64,000 bases of DNA from Nesterenkonia populi (GTDB taxonomy: Bacteria; Actinomycetota; Actinomycetes; Actinomycetales; Micrococcaceae), in the NCBI RefSeq assembly GCF_007994735.1, contig NZ_VOIL01000001.1, positions 1,364,001 through 1,428,000 on the forward strand, in the 5' to 3' direction. This document shows, in pieces, positions 24,867 to 34,800 of this stretch (positions within the stretch are counted from its first letter, which is position 1; every line of letters begins with the position of its first letter). The notes below the pieces were generated by a model, which was not told the DNA's origin, did no database searches, and saw only the letters and a list, made by a program, of their open reading frames with translations. A program made the position numbers and the translations under genes.

Positions 24867-25687
24867 TGCGTGCAATCTGGTCAGGAGAGGTCTCATTCGG
24901 ACTGGTGTCGGTGCCCGTCAAGCTGTACTCGGCCACCAAGAGCCACGATGTCTCTCTTCACCAGGTGCATGATGCTGACGGCGGCCGCATCCGTTATCAG
25001 CGCCGCTGTGAGGTCTGCGACGAAGTCGTGGACTACAAGAACATCGACCGGGCCTACGATGACGGCGAGAAGTCAGCGGTCATCACCAAGGATGAGATGT
25101 CTGACCTGCCGGCGGATGAGTCCAAAGAGATCGCTGTCGAACAGTTCGTGCCTGAGGACCAGATCGACTCGATGGTGCTGGACAAGTCCTACTACCTGGA
25201 GCCGGCCGGAAAGTCCGCGAAGGCCTATGCGCTGCTGCGCCGCACCCTGAGCGATGCCGAGCGGGTGGCCGTGGTGACCTTCACGCTGCGTTCGAAGACG
25301 AGGCTGGGCGTGCTGCGGATCCGTGACGACGTCATCGTCCTGCAGGGGCTGCGCTGGGCCGATGAGCTGCGCGAGCCGGAGTTCGACATCCCCGACTCGC
25401 GGGTCTCCAAGAAGGAGAAGGAGATGGCGGAGTCGCTCGTGGAGTCCTACTCCGAGGACTTTGAGCCTGAGCGGTTCACCGACGAGTACCAGGAGCAGCT
25501 GCAGACGCTCATCGAGGAGAAGCTGGAGTCCGGTGAGGAGATCGACACTGAGGCCACCTTCGGCGAGACCGATGAGGACGACGACGAAGGCAGCGTCATC
25601 GACCTCATGGAGGCCCTGAAGAAGTCAGTCGACGAACGCCGCAGGACCCGCGACGACGGCAGGAAGCCTGCTAAGAAGCGGGCGTAG
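24866..25687 (+). CDS. ku: Ku protein, DNA end-binding
   Basis: Homodimeric ring that binds double-strand breaks and recruits LigD. The 273-residue protein begins MRAIWSGEVSFGLVSVPVKLYSA split by charged residues, the invariant Ku start, and has CEVCDEVV with the Cys pair, IDSMVLDKSYYLEP and the beta-barrel strands VVTFTLRSKTRLGVLRI. The C-terminus has an acidic stretch and then a short basic tail (RRRTRDDGRKPAKKRA), probably for DNA contact. GGAGGAG precedes the ATG. Confidence 0.96.
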   Translation: MRAIWSGEVSFGLVSVPVKLYSATKSHDVSLHQVHDADGGRIRYQRRCEVCDEVVDYKNIDRAYDDGEKSAVITKDEMSDLPADESKEIAVEQFVPEDQIDSMVLDKSYYLEPAGKSAKAYALLRRTLSDAERVAVVTFTLRSKTRLGVLRIRDDVIVLQGLRWADELREPEFDIPDSRVSKKEKEMAESLVESYSEDFEPERFTDEYQEQLQTLIEEKLESGEEIDTEATFGETDEDDDEGSVIDLMEALKKSVDERRRTRDDGRKPAKKRA

Positions 25688-25732
25688 GGGAGGAAGCCCC
25701 GGCCCTGGAGCGGACTGGCTCGTTGAGCGGGA

Positions 25733-25797
25733 GCTGCGCTGTTCCGCGGCCGCTGCGCAGCAGGGTCTGGATTCGCCTCCGCATGGCTCCATAGACT
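25733..25797 (+). promoter_or_regulatory. Hairpin and -10 element between ku and gldA
   Basis: GCTGCGC (25733-25739) and GCGCAGC (25755-25761) form a 7-bp inverted repeat that may end ku transcription. TAGACT at 25792-25797 is a likely -10 for gldA, giving a leader of about 40 nt with GGAG before the ATG. Confidence 0.35.
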
Positions 25798-25844
25798 GGG
25801 GGCGGAACACGATACGAGGCAAGAGCCCAGAGCAGAGTGGAGCA

Positions 25845-26996
25845 ATGATGAACGCAGTCGTCGAACATGTGCTGGCAGCACCATCCCGCTACGTGCAGGG
25901 CAAGAATGTCCTCCAGAAGCTGGGCGCTCACCTGGAGGCTCTCGGCTCCGCACCGCTGCTGGTGGCAGACGATGTCGTCTGGGACATCGTGGAGGACACC
26001 CTCAGGGGCGGCTTCGAGGAGGCCGGCCTTCCCGTGACCCGCGTAGGCTTCGGCAGCTTTGCGACGGCAGAGGCCGTCGACGCCCTGGTGGAGAAGATCC
26101 GTGCCGGAGAGCACGACATCATCGCCGGAGTCGGCGGAGGCTCCACCATCGACGCTGTGAAAGCGGCAGGGCACCTCGCCGGAATCAGCTGGGCCAGTGT
26201 GCCCACGGCAGCCTCCTCGGACGCTCCCACTTCGGCCCTCTCCGTGATCTACACGGAGGAGGGCGAATTCGTCGAGTACCGCTTCTTCCCCAAGAACCCT
26301 GACCTGGTCCTCGTCGACACTGCTCTGGTCGCCGAGGCGCCGGAGCGTTTCCTCGTGGGCGGCATCGGAGACGCGTTGGCCACGTGGGTGGAGGCGCGTG
26401 CCGTGGCGAAGACCCGCACCAGCACGATGGTGGGCGATGCACCGACCCACACCGGAACAGCCCTGGCAGAACTGTCGTGGAAGCTCCTCTGGGAGAACGC
26501 GCTGGAAGCACTCGACTCCGTCCGCTCCAAGAGGGTCACGCCTGCGCTCGAAGCGGTGGTGGAGGCCAATACCCTGCTCTCCGGGCTCGGATTCGAATCC
26601 GGCGGGCTGGGTGCCGCCCACGCCATTCACAACGGGATGACTGCTGCTCCTCAGACGCACGGGCTGACCCACGGGGAGAAGGTCAACCTCGGCACCACTG
26701 CCCAGCTGGTCATGGAGGGCGCACCCTCTCAGGAGATCGAGGACTTCATCGTCTTCACCACCAAGGTGGGGCTGCCGAACTCGCTCGCCGAGATCGGCCT
26801 GACCGCCGAGGACACAGCTGAGATCGAAGCCATCGCGGAGGCCGCCACTGCCGAGGGCGAGACCATCCACAACATGCCCTTCAGCGTCACCGCCGACCTG
26901 GTGGCCGACGCGATGATCGCGGTGGAGACCATCTCTCGGCGGGTGCGGAAGGAGCATGGGCTGCCAGAGCCTGAGCTGTACAGAGCCCCGCACTGA
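25845..26996 (+). CDS. gldA: Glycerol dehydrogenase (iron-containing alcohol dehydrogenase family)
   Basis: Oxidises glycerol to dihydroxyacetone with NAD. GVGGGSTID (95-103) is the nucleotide-binding turn. The metal ligands are visible at Asp176 (GIGDALATW), His259 (GAAHAIHNG) and His276 (THGEKV), close to the positions in characterised GldA. The length of 383 residues is slightly above normal, with a helical C-terminus. Two adjacent ATGs (25845 and 25848) follow GGAG; the second has better spacing. The gene stands alone; no dihydroxyacetone kinase is nearby. Confidence 0.9.
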   Translation: MMNAVVEHVLAAPSRYVQGKNVLQKLGAHLEALGSAPLLVADDVVWDIVEDTLRGGFEEAGLPVTRVGFGSFATAEAVDALVEKIRAGEHDIIAGVGGGSTIDAVKAAGHLAGISWASVPTAASSDAPTSALSVIYTEEGEFVEYRFFPKNPDLVLVDTALVAEAPERFLVGGIGDALATWVEARAVAKTRTSTMVGDAPTHTGTALAELSWKLLWENALEALDSVRSKRVTPALEAVVEANTLLSGLGFESGGLGAAHAIHNGMTAAPQTHGLTHGEKVNLGTTAQLVMEGAPSQEIEDFIVFTTKVGLPNSLAEIGLTAEDTAEIEAIAEAATAEGETIHNMPFSVTADLVADAMIAVETISRRVRKEHGLPEPELYRAPH

Positions 26997-27059
26997 GCGG
27001 AGCGCCTTCCCCGTCCTAAGGGCACACGGTTCCTCAGGGCACATGCCGCAGGCCGAGGC

Positions 27060-27845
27060 TCAGCTGCTGAGGAAGCCCTTCAGCACCCCGGTGAAGATCT
27101 GGGGCTGCTCGGCGTGGACCCAGTGGCCGGCGTTCTTGATGGTGAACAGGCGAGTGCGCGGGAACAGGCTGCGCATGATCTCGCTGTGCTCGTCGCTTTT
27201 CACGTAGTCGGACTTCGCGCCAGCAATCCACAGCACCGGGCCGTCGTATTCGGCGTTCACTTCCGGGAAGTCTGCGATCACCGGCAGAGAGCGGCGCAGC
27301 AGCTCCAGGTTCGGCTTCCACGCCAGGCCCTCGCTCGTGCTCGCCAGGCTCTGCAGCAGGAAACCGCGGACCATGTCCTCCGGGATCGGCTCCTTCAGCG
27401 CCTCATCCGCCTCCTTGCGGGAGCTGGTCTGTGCCAGATCCAAGCCCAGCAGCGCATCCAGCAGATGCTCGAACTCGCCCATCGCCGGACGCCGCACCGG
27501 AGAGATGTCCACCACAGCCAGCCGTGACACCAGGTCCGGGTGCCGCAGGGTCAGGACCATCGCGGTCTTGCCGCCCATGGAATGCCCCACCAGGCTCACC
27601 GGCCCCTCAGCAGCCGCGCCGGCACGAAGGTGCTCGGCAATGAGGTCCGCCTGCTCGACGTAGTCGAACTCCTCGGTCCAGTCGGAGCCGCCGTGGTTCG
27701 GCAGGTCCACCAGCACTGAGCGGAACTCAGGCTGCAGGCCCTTCGCGATGGTGGAGAAGTTCTTGCCCTGACCGAACAGGCCAGGCAGGAAGACCACCAC
27801 GTCGCCGTCGTCGCCCACCGTCTGGGCGTTCAGGGAGAACGTCAT
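27060..27845 (-). CDS. Alpha/beta hydrolase, esterase YbfF type
   Basis: A 261-residue alpha/beta hydrolase. The oxyanion turn is LPGLFGQGKNF, the nucleophile Ser89 lies in GHSMGGKTAM, and the catalytic His241 is in NAGHWVHAEQP. DLPNHGGSDW and VVDISPVRRP are typical of the YbfF/ABHD11 group of short-chain esterases. The substrate is unknown. It follows the VOC gene with a 3-bp gap, so the two form one operon. Confidence 0.88.
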   Translation of the reverse strand: MTFSLNAQTVGDDGDVVVFLPGLFGQGKNFSTIAKGLQPEFRSVLVDLPNHGGSDWTEEFDYVEQADLIAEHLRAGAAAEGPVSLVGHSMGGKTAMVLTLRHPDLVSRLAVVDISPVRRPAMGEFEHLLDALLGLDLAQTSSRKEADEALKEPIPEDMVRGFLLQSLASTSEGLAWKPNLELLRRSLPVIADFPEVNAEYDGPVLWIAGAKSDYVKSDEHSEIMRSLFPRTRLFTIKNAGHWVHAEQPQIFTGVLKGFLSS

Positions 27846-27848
27846 GCT

Positions 27849-28505
27849 CTACAGGGTGATCTCGCCCTTGGGGGTCTGGAAGGTCACGCTCATGATCCCG
27901 GGGGTGCCGGAGGGCGCGACCCACTCCACCTCCACGTCATCGAACGGGTCCGCCTCCGGAGAGCCCAGCCAGTCCGCCACCCGGTCCGGAGACCCGGCGA
28001 TGGACAGCCGGACCAGCCGAGCCTCGGGGGAGAGGTCGTCCTTCTCATAGGCTCGGGAGGGATGCAGGTGATCGGTGCCGTCATCCCAGCGCAGCAGGTA
28101 GGGGACCTGCGGGTCAGCGATCAGGCCCTTGATGCCGATCTGCTCCCAGGTCAGCTCCTGGCCGTCAGGGAACTTGCGGTTGCCAGGCACCGCCTTGCGG
28201 CCCAGCCGCTCCTCGAAGGGCTCCAGGTCCTCAACGGCCACGCACCAGCCCATCCAGCCGCCGCCCACCTGGGAGCGGTTGCGGACCGCCTGCCCGAAGG
28301 GCGCCTTGTCCGCGCTGGGGTGGTCCAGCACCTGCACTATCTCGAAGTACTGGCGGTTCTCCAGGGGGATGATCGCGTTGGTGGTGCCGAACCGGGGGTG
28401 GATGCCGCCCTTGACGCGCTCCACGCCCAAAGCATCCGTGATGGCCGCCAGCGTGGCGTCCATTCCGTCGGGGCCGACAGCGTAAGAGACATGATCCAGG
28501 CGCAT
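27849..28505 (-). CDS. VOC family (glyoxalase-like) protein
   Basis: A 218-residue vicinal-oxygen-chelate protein beginning LDHVSYAVGPDG, with the PF13468-like pattern GIHPRFGTTNAIIPLENRQYFEIV split by gaps and a second half (GIMSVTFQTPKGEITL). This group has no assigned reaction. ATG 28505 is chosen because homology begins there; the open frame runs on to 28673 but would cross the SURF1 promoter. A weak CAAGAT -10 lies 6 nt before the ATG. Confidence 0.82.
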   Translation of the reverse strand: MRLDHVSYAVGPDGMDATLAAITDALGVERVKGGIHPRFGTTNAIIPLENRQYFEIVQVLDHPSADKAPFGQAVRNRSQVGGGWMGWCVAVEDLEPFEERLGRKAVPGNRKFPDGQELTWEQIGIKGLIADPQVPYLLRWDDGTDHLHPSRAYEKDDLSPEARLVRLSIAGSPDRVADWLGSPEADPFDDVEVEWVAPSGTPGIMSVTFQTPKGEITL

Positions 28506-28573
28506 ATCCCCATCTTGGCACCGGGGGGTGGATACCCGAAATCGGGCAGGCGCGGCGTCTGCCCACCAGCTTC

Positions 28574-28614
28574 TTCTACGCCGCGTAGAACTCAGCGGTC
28601 CGGCCTGCGTAGAA
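28574..28614. promoter_or_regulatory. Palindrome and repeated half-site upstream of the SURF1 gene
   Basis: TTCTACG-CCG-CGTAGAA (28574-28590) is a perfect 7-bp inverted repeat. A third copy of CGTAGAA (28608-28614) overlaps the TAGAAT -10 of the SURF1 gene. This is the layout of a repressor site, but the regulator is not known. Confidence 0.45.
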
Positions 28615-28621
28615 TTGTCGG
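28610..28621 (+). promoter_or_regulatory. -10 element for the SURF1 gene
   Basis: TAGAAT (28610-28615), one base from consensus, lies 6 nt before GTG 28622, so the mRNA is probably leaderless. Confidence 0.55.
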
Positions 28622-29542
28622 GTGCTCCAAACCGCCCTGCAGCCCAAATGGATCGGGATGCTGGTCCTCGCACTGGTGATGGCCACCGTGTTCGTGGTGA
28701 TGTCCGCCTGGCAGTTCGGGGAATCCCGCAGCGAGGACGAGATCGTCAGCACGGAGGAGCTCAACACCCCCGTCGAGCTGACCGAGGTGTACGAGCCCCA
28801 GCGGAACATGACCATCTACGAGGCCGACCGGATCGTCGACATTGACGGCGAAATCGTCGCAGGCACCCAGACCCTCATCGACTCGCGCCTGCACGACGGC
28901 AGGGAAGGCTACTGGGCGGTGGCCGCGATGCGGGTCGACGGCGCCCCCGACGGGGAAGTCATCCCCGTGGTGCTCGGCTGGACCGACAGCCCCGACTGGG
29001 CCGTGGAGACAGGTGCCTCCCTCGACGGCCCTGCCCGGTACCAGGAGGAGGAATGGCACGCCGCTGCCCCTGAGGTGCACGGCGTCGCTGACTTCAGCGT
29101 CCAGGGCCGGCTGCTGCCGCCCGAGGCCCCCAGCCCCGACTCGCGTGAGGACATGCCGCCCCGCGGACTGCCCACCCTCTCCACCGCCGAGCTGATCAAT
29201 CTGTGGGACGAGGACTCCTACTCAGGATTCGTCGTCGCCTTCGACATGGAGGCCGGCGGCGCCCCGCTCGAGCACGACGCTCTGGAGCTGGAGCAGGTGT
29301 GGGTGGATACCCAGCCGGAGGCCTCCAGCATCAACTGGCTCAACCTCTTCTACGCGGTGGAGTGGACCCTCTTCGCCGGGTTCGCCTTCTTCATGTGGTG
29401 GAGGCTGGTCAAGGACGCGCACCTCCGCCGGCTCGAGGAGGAGCGCCTCGACCGCGAATGGGAGGAGCAGTGGCGCGCTGAGCAGCTCGCCGAACTGCAG
29501 GCCTCCGGCACACTCAACGCGAAGGACAGCGATGACCGATAA
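28622..29542 (+). CDS. SURF1 family cytochrome oxidase biogenesis protein
   Basis: A 306-residue protein with the SURF1 topology: a membrane helix at about 10-28, an extracytoplasmic domain and a second helix at about 240-260, then a charged cytoplasmic tail (DREWEEQWRAEQLAEL). SURF1 helps insert heme a into cytochrome c oxidase. The core pattern GREGYWAVAAMRVDG, VPVVLGW-like and PRGLPTLSTAELINLW matches the actinobacterial form. The GTG start is fixed by the TAGAAT -10. It is followed by DUF3817 and guaA on the same strand. Confidence 0.85.
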   Translation: MLQTALQPKWIGMLVLALVMATVFVVMSAWQFGESRSEDEIVSTEELNTPVELTEVYEPQRNMTIYEADRIVDIDGEIVAGTQTLIDSRLHDGREGYWAVAAMRVDGAPDGEVIPVVLGWTDSPDWAVETGASLDGPARYQEEEWHAAAPEVHGVADFSVQGRLLPPEAPSPDSREDMPPRGLPTLSTAELINLWDEDSYSGFVVAFDMEAGGAPLEHDALELEQVWVDTQPEASSINWLNLFYAVEWTLFAGFAFFMWWRLVKDAHLRRLEEERLDREWEEQWRAEQLAELQASGTLNAKDSDDR

Positions 29543-30074
29543 GCAGCACGATCCTGAAATCCGCGCCCACGGCGAAATCGACCTGGGCACCCCGCCGCCG
29601 CGCCCGGGCAAGGGCAGGCGCCGCTACCTGGGCACCCACCAGCAGATTCGCAGCGCCTTCACCTTCTACCGGGTGATGGCGTTCATCACCGGCATCTTCC
29701 TGCTGATCATGGTCGCGAAGATCCTCATCAGCGGGTCCCTGTTCGGCTGGCACATGTGGCCCGGCTGGGAGATCTACATCGGCGGCACCACCCAAGCAGG
29801 CGAGGCCAACAGCATCGGCTTCCACCGCCCCGACACAGTGGTCGACGCCAGGTCCGTCTCGACCCTGATCGCCCAGGCGCACGGTGTGGCCTACATCGTC
29901 TACCTGGTGGCCGGGTTCCGGCTCTGGTACATGCTGCGCTGGGGCGCGGCCCGGATGGTGCTCATCGTCTCCGGGGGCCTGGTCCCGTTCTTCAGCTTCT
30001 TTGTGGAGCGCAAGGTCGCGGCCCTGGTGCAGAAGGACCTCGAGGAGAACCCCGACGCGGCGTCGCGCTACTGA
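29532..30074 (+). CDS. DUF3817 membrane protein
   Basis: A 180-residue protein with a polar N-terminus and three predicted helices (about 45-70, 115-140, 143-160). The DUF3817 core is visible in FYRVMAFITGIFLLIMV, AQAHGVAYIVYLVAGFRLWY and GGLVPFFSFFVERKV. It overlaps the SURF1 gene by 11 bp. In Actinomycetota it is often next to SURF1 and guaA; function is unknown. Confidence 0.85.
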   Translation: MTDKQHDPEIRAHGEIDLGTPPPRPGKGRRRYLGTHQQIRSAFTFYRVMAFITGIFLLIMVAKILISGSLFGWHMWPGWEIYIGGTTQAGEANSIGFHRPDTVVDARSVSTLIAQAHGVAYIVYLVAGFRLWYMLRWGAARMVLIVSGGLVPFFSFFVERKVAALVQKDLEENPDAASRY

Positions 30075-30164
30075 CTGCGGCCTGGCCGACCGGTCCTCTG
30101 CCGGCGCCTGAAGACGCGGGGGTCACCCTCTGCGCGAGGTGAGGTGCCCGTCCTGCGCGGGCGA

Positions 30165-30176
30165 TAGGATAGTCCG
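30165..30176 (+). promoter_or_regulatory. -10 element for guaA
   Basis: TAGGAT (30165-30170) lies 6 nt before GTG 30177, implying a leaderless guaA mRNA. There is no room for a purine riboswitch in such a transcript. Confidence 0.55.
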
Positions 30177-31814
30177 GTGAGTTCTGAGACCCCGGCGCGG
30201 AAGCGCGCACAGGATGCCGCCTTGAGCCCAGCCGCGGAGCGGCCAGACCAGGACGCTCAGACCGTCCTGGTGGTCGACTACGGCGCCCAGTACGCCCAGC
30301 TGATCGCCCGCCGGGTCCGGGAGGCTCGCGTCTACTCCGAAGTGGTCCCGCACACGCTCTCCGCGGCAGAGATCATCGCCAAGAGGCCCTCGGCGGTGAT
30401 CCTCTCCGGCGGCCCCGCCTCCGTGTATGCCGAGGGCGCCCCCGGGGTGGACAAGGACCTGTTCGACGCCGGCATCCCAGTGATGGGCATCTGCTACGGC
30501 TTCCAGGCCATGGCGCACGCCCTCGGCGGCGAGGTGGCCCGCACCGGTGAGCGTGAGTACGGAAAGACCGAAGTCCGTGCCACCACCGTCCCCCACGGGC
30601 TGCTCTCCGGCACCGATGAGCTGCAGACCACCTGGATGTCCCATGGCGACGCCGTGACCGCGGCCCCGGAGAGCTTCGAGGTCCTGGCCTCCTCGGAGGC
30701 CGCACCGGTGGCAGCCTTCGCCGACGACGGGAGGAAGCTCTACGGGGTGCAGTGGCACCCCGAGGTCAAGCACTCCCCGCAGGGGCAGCGGGTCATCGAG
30801 AACTTCCTCTACGAGGGCGCCGAGCTGAGGCCCGAGTGGACGGCCGGCAGCATTGTTGAGGAGCAGGTCGCCGCAATCCGTGAGCAGGTCGGCGACGCTC
30901 AGGTCATCTGCGGCCTCTCCGGCGGGGTCGACTCCGCGGTGGCCGCAGCCCTCGTCCAGAAGGCGGTGGGGGAGCAGCTCACCTGCGTGTTCGTCGACCA
31001 TGGCCTGCTCCGTGCCGGAGAGGCCGAGCAGGTGGAGCGGGACTTCGTCGCCGCCACCGGCGCCAAGCTGCACGTCGCTGACGAGAAGAAGCGCTTCCTC
31101 TCCGCCCTGGCCGGAGTCTCCGACCCGGAGGAGAAGCGCAAGATCATCGGCCGCGAGTTCATCCGTGCCTTCGAGGAGGCCGAGCGGAACATCCTCGAGG
31201 AGGCCCAGGCAGAAGGCTCCAAGGTTGAGTTCCTCGTGCAGGGAACCCTCTACCCCGACGTCGTCGAGTCCGGCGGCGGCGAGGGTGCCGCTAACATCAA
31301 GTCCCACCACAACGTGGGCGGGCTGCCCGAGGACCTGCAGTTCAAGCTCGTGGAGCCGCTGCGGGCCCTGTTCAAGGACGAGGTCCGCGCGGTGGGGGCT
31401 GAGCTGGGGCTGCCGGCCGAGATCGTCCAGCGCCAGCCGTTCCCCGGCCCCGGCCTGGGCATCCGCATCATCGGCGAGGTCACCGAGGAGCGCCTGGACC
31501 TCCTGCGCGCCGCGGACCTGATCGCCCGCGAGGAGCTGACCGCATCAGGCCTGGACCAGGAGGTCTGGCAGATGCCGGTGGTGCTGCTCGCCGACGTCCG
31601 CTCCGTGGGCGTGCAGGGCGACGGCCGCACCTACGGCCACCCGATCGTGCTGCGCCCGGTCAGCTCCGAGGACGCGATGACCGCTGACTGGTCCCGCCTG
31701 CCGTATGACCTGCTGGCCCGCATCTCCAACCGCATCACCAATGAGGTGGAGGAGGTCAACCGAGTAACCCTCGACGTGACCTCGAAGCCCCCCGGGACCA
31801 TCGAATGGGAGTGA
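30177..31814 (+). CDS. guaA: GMP synthase (glutamine-hydrolysing)
   Basis: Converts XMP to GMP with glutamine and ATP. The glutamine amidotransferase class I domain has the catalytic Cys106 in [10 protein letters not shown] and WHPEV. The ATP pyrophosphatase domain begins at [11 protein letters not shown], and the C-terminal dimerisation domain ends [11 protein letters not shown], the invariant GuaA terminus. The length of 545 residues includes a polar N-terminal extension of about 28 residues. It complements the purine genes at the left end of the window. Confidence 0.97.
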   Translation: MSSETPARKRAQDAALSPAAERPDQDAQTVLVVDYGAQYAQLIARRVREARVYSEVVPHTLSAAEIIAKRPSAVILSGGPASVYAEGAPGVDKDLFDAGIPVMGICYGFQAMAHALGGEVARTGEREYGKTEVRATTVPHGLLSGTDELQTTWMSHGDAVTAAPESFEVLASSEAAPVAAFADDGRKLYGVQWHPEVKHSPQGQRVIENFLYEGAELRPEWTAGSIVEEQVAAIREQVGDAQVICGLSGGVDSAVAAALVQKAVGEQLTCVFVDHGLLRAGEAEQVERDFVAATGAKLHVADEKKRFLSALAGVSDPEEKRKIIGREFIRAFEEAERNILEEAQAEGSKVEFLVQGTLYPDVVESGGGEGAANIKSHHNVGGLPEDLQFKLVEPLRALFKDEVRAVGAELGLPAEIVQRQPFPGPGLGIRIIGEVTEERLDLLRAADLIAREELTASGLDQEVWQMPVVLLADVRSVGVQGDGRTYGHPIVLRPVSSEDAMTADWSRLPYDLLARISNRITNEVEEVNRVTLDVTSKPPGTIEWE

Positions 31815-31860
31815 GGGTAGCCTTCCGGCAAAGCGCGTCCGTGTTCGGGAGGAATATCCG

Positions 31861-34800
31861 TTGAGCGAAGTCGACGACGTCGTCACTGAGGGTGCCGATG
31901 CCGGCACTGAGGTGCTGAGCTGGATCGAGTCCTTCGGCACCGGCACCGAGAATGACACGATGCTGCGGTTCACCCCCTCGCAGCACAATGCCGTTGACCT
32001 GACCGATGCCAACTCGTCGGGGCTGATGCAGCTGCTCGGCGGGCGACGCACCCGGCTCTCCACCCTCCTGAACGACTCCGCCGTCTTTGCCCCTGCGGCC
32101 AAGGCCGCCGCCAACATCCGGGCGAAGATCCGTGAGATGCGGGAGGACCGCGGCATCGAGACCGGCTATCTCGCCTGCGGGATCGCCTCCTGGACGGAGA
32201 CCGGCGACGCCGGCGCCTCCCAGTTCACCGCGCCGGTGATGCTGGTGCCGATCTCGTTGGGCACCCGCAGCGACAACGGCGACTACGACCTGCAGTTCAC
32301 CGCACCCGCCCGGCTCAACCCCGCCCTGGCCCGCCACATGGAGGCTGTGCACGGACTGCAGCTGGACCCTGCCGAGTTCCACGCCGCGGGCTACGTCACC
32401 GCCCGGTTCGACTACCAGCGAACCTCCGCGCTGCTGCAGAAGCTCGTCAGCGCGGCGAAGAAGGCTGACGACGACGCCGGCAGCCAGAGCGTTCCGCCGG
32501 CCGACCTCGAGTCCCTGCAGGTGTGGAACCAGCTCTATGTCTCTACGTTCGCGGACCTCGCTGACCTGGGGAATCCCCACACGCTGAACCTCGACCACCC
32601 GGTGCTCACCGCGATGGCCGGGGGGAATGACCTGCCTCAGCAGGCCGCCGCCGACGCACAGGCTGAGCTGCCCGCGACGGATGAGCGCAGCCCCGGCTCC
32701 GAGCGGCTGGTCGCCGATGCTGACGCTGACCAGCAGTCCGCCCTCGATGCGATCCTCTCCGGGGCCTCCACCGTGGTCTCCGCGCCGCCGGGCACCGGAC
32801 AGACCCAGACCGCCGTCAACGCCGCCGCGGGCCTCGCCTGGGCAGGCAGACGAGTGCTGGTGGTCGCTGAGCGCACCGACACCCTCAGCGAGTTCAGCCG
32901 CCGGCTCTCCGCCGCCAAGCTCGGCACCCTCGCAGTGCACGTGCCTGCCGCCGCGGACCCCGCGGCCCTGCGGGATCAGATCATCCGCGCGATCAAGCGT
33001 GCTGAGCGTGCGGAGCCGCCGCGCCTGGCCGCCGTGCACAAGAAGCTCATCAGCACCCGGCACCAGCTGCGCGACCACGTCGCCAGCCTGCACAAGGTCC
33101 GCGACCGATGGAACTGCTCCCCCTACCAGGCGATGCAGGCTCTCGCCGCCCTGACCAGCCTGAACCCGGCGCCGGCCACGGCGGTCCGGCTGCGCCGATC
33201 CGTGCTGGACAATACTGTGGAGCGCTCCCAGGCGGCGGTGAAGCTTAAGCGGGCCGCTGAGCTGGGCGCCTTCGCCGAGGAGACCCGCAGGAGCCCCTGG
33301 TTCGACGCCCGGCTGAGCAACCGGCAGGAGACCAAGGACGCCCACGACCTCGTCAAGCAGCTGCGCGAGGAGCTGCCGGAGCTGCAGTCCCAGATCGAGA
33401 CGGCCTGCCGCAGCGCCGGTGTGGCGCCGGGCGGCTCCTTCGCCGAATGGCATGCCCAGGTGCTGCTGTTCCAGAAGGTCCAGGAGTCCCTGGGCAAGTT
33501 CAGCCACGATGTCTACGCCCGCGATGTCCATGACCTCATTGCCGCCACCGCCCCCGGCTGGTGGCGCCGCCAGCACGGTGTGGAGATGAGTTCGATGAAC
33601 CGCTCCCGCCTGCGTCGGGTCGCCAAGGAGTACATTCGCCCCGGGGTCTCCATCAACGACCTCCACGGCTCGCTGGCGGACGTCCAGGCGGAGCGGGAGG
33701 AATGGCTGAAGCACGCCGAGGCCGACTCTCTGCCCAAGGTTCCGCCCAAGCTGGACACCCTGGTCAATGTGCTCGGCGAGGTCCAGGTCCGCCTGGAGAA
33801 GCTGGTTGCCCGGCTCGCCCCCGGCGGCGAGGAGGACCAGACCCTCTTCGACCTGCCTGCTGCGAGCAGGGCAGAGGGCAGCGCCCGGCCTCAGCCGCAG
33901 ACCGGTGCGGGGCAGGAGCGGACCCTGCTCTCCACGGTGGAGGCCCTCGCTGAGGACGAGCGGTCCCTGCACACCCTGCCGGAGCGGACCCTGCTCACCG
34001 AGCAGCTGCGCGAGCAGGGCTTCGGCGAGCTCATCGACGACTTCGCCGAGCGCGGGGTCGAGCCCAGCCAGGTCGCCGACGAGCTGGAGCTGGCCTGGTG
34101 GCAGTCCGCCCTCGAGGCGATGATCTCCGGCGACGAGTACCTGGCCATGACCTCCGGGGAGAACCTCCGGAGCATCGAGGCCCACTACGCAGAGGCCGAC
34201 GCCGCCCACATCGCCACCGGCGCGCAGCGGCTCACACACCACCTCGCCACCACGTGGAAAGCTGCCCTGGAGGAGCATCCGGAGGCAGCAGGGAATCTGC
34301 GCGGGCTGCTGAAGAACGCCGCGCCCACCGCCCAGGCGCTGCAGCAGGTTCCCGCCGCGCTGACGCAGCCGCTGGTGCCGATCTGGACCACCTCGCCCCT
34401 GGGCCTCGCAGAGCACCTCCCGGCCGCCTCCGGCAGCAGGCGGAGCTTCGACGCCGTCATTCTGCTGGATGCTGAGACCCTCGCCGTGCCCGCAGCGCTG
34501 GGGGCGATCTCCCGGGCAGATCAGGTGGTGGCCTTCGGCGACCCCGCCTCCGGGGCACCCAAGCCTCTGGCGGTCTCCGCGGACCCGATCGCCCGGGCCG
34601 CCGAGTCCCAGGTGCCCGGCTCCATCTGCACCGAGCTGGCCAGGGTGCTGCCCGTGCAGAAGCTGCGGCAGGTCCACCGCGGGGCGGACCAGGAGCTCAC
34701 CGAGCTGCTCTCCGAGCACCTCTACGACGGTGAGCTGGTGCGCCTGCCGGACGCCTCCCAGCTCACCGGCCTGAACCGGCGGGTTGCCGTGGAGCAGGTC

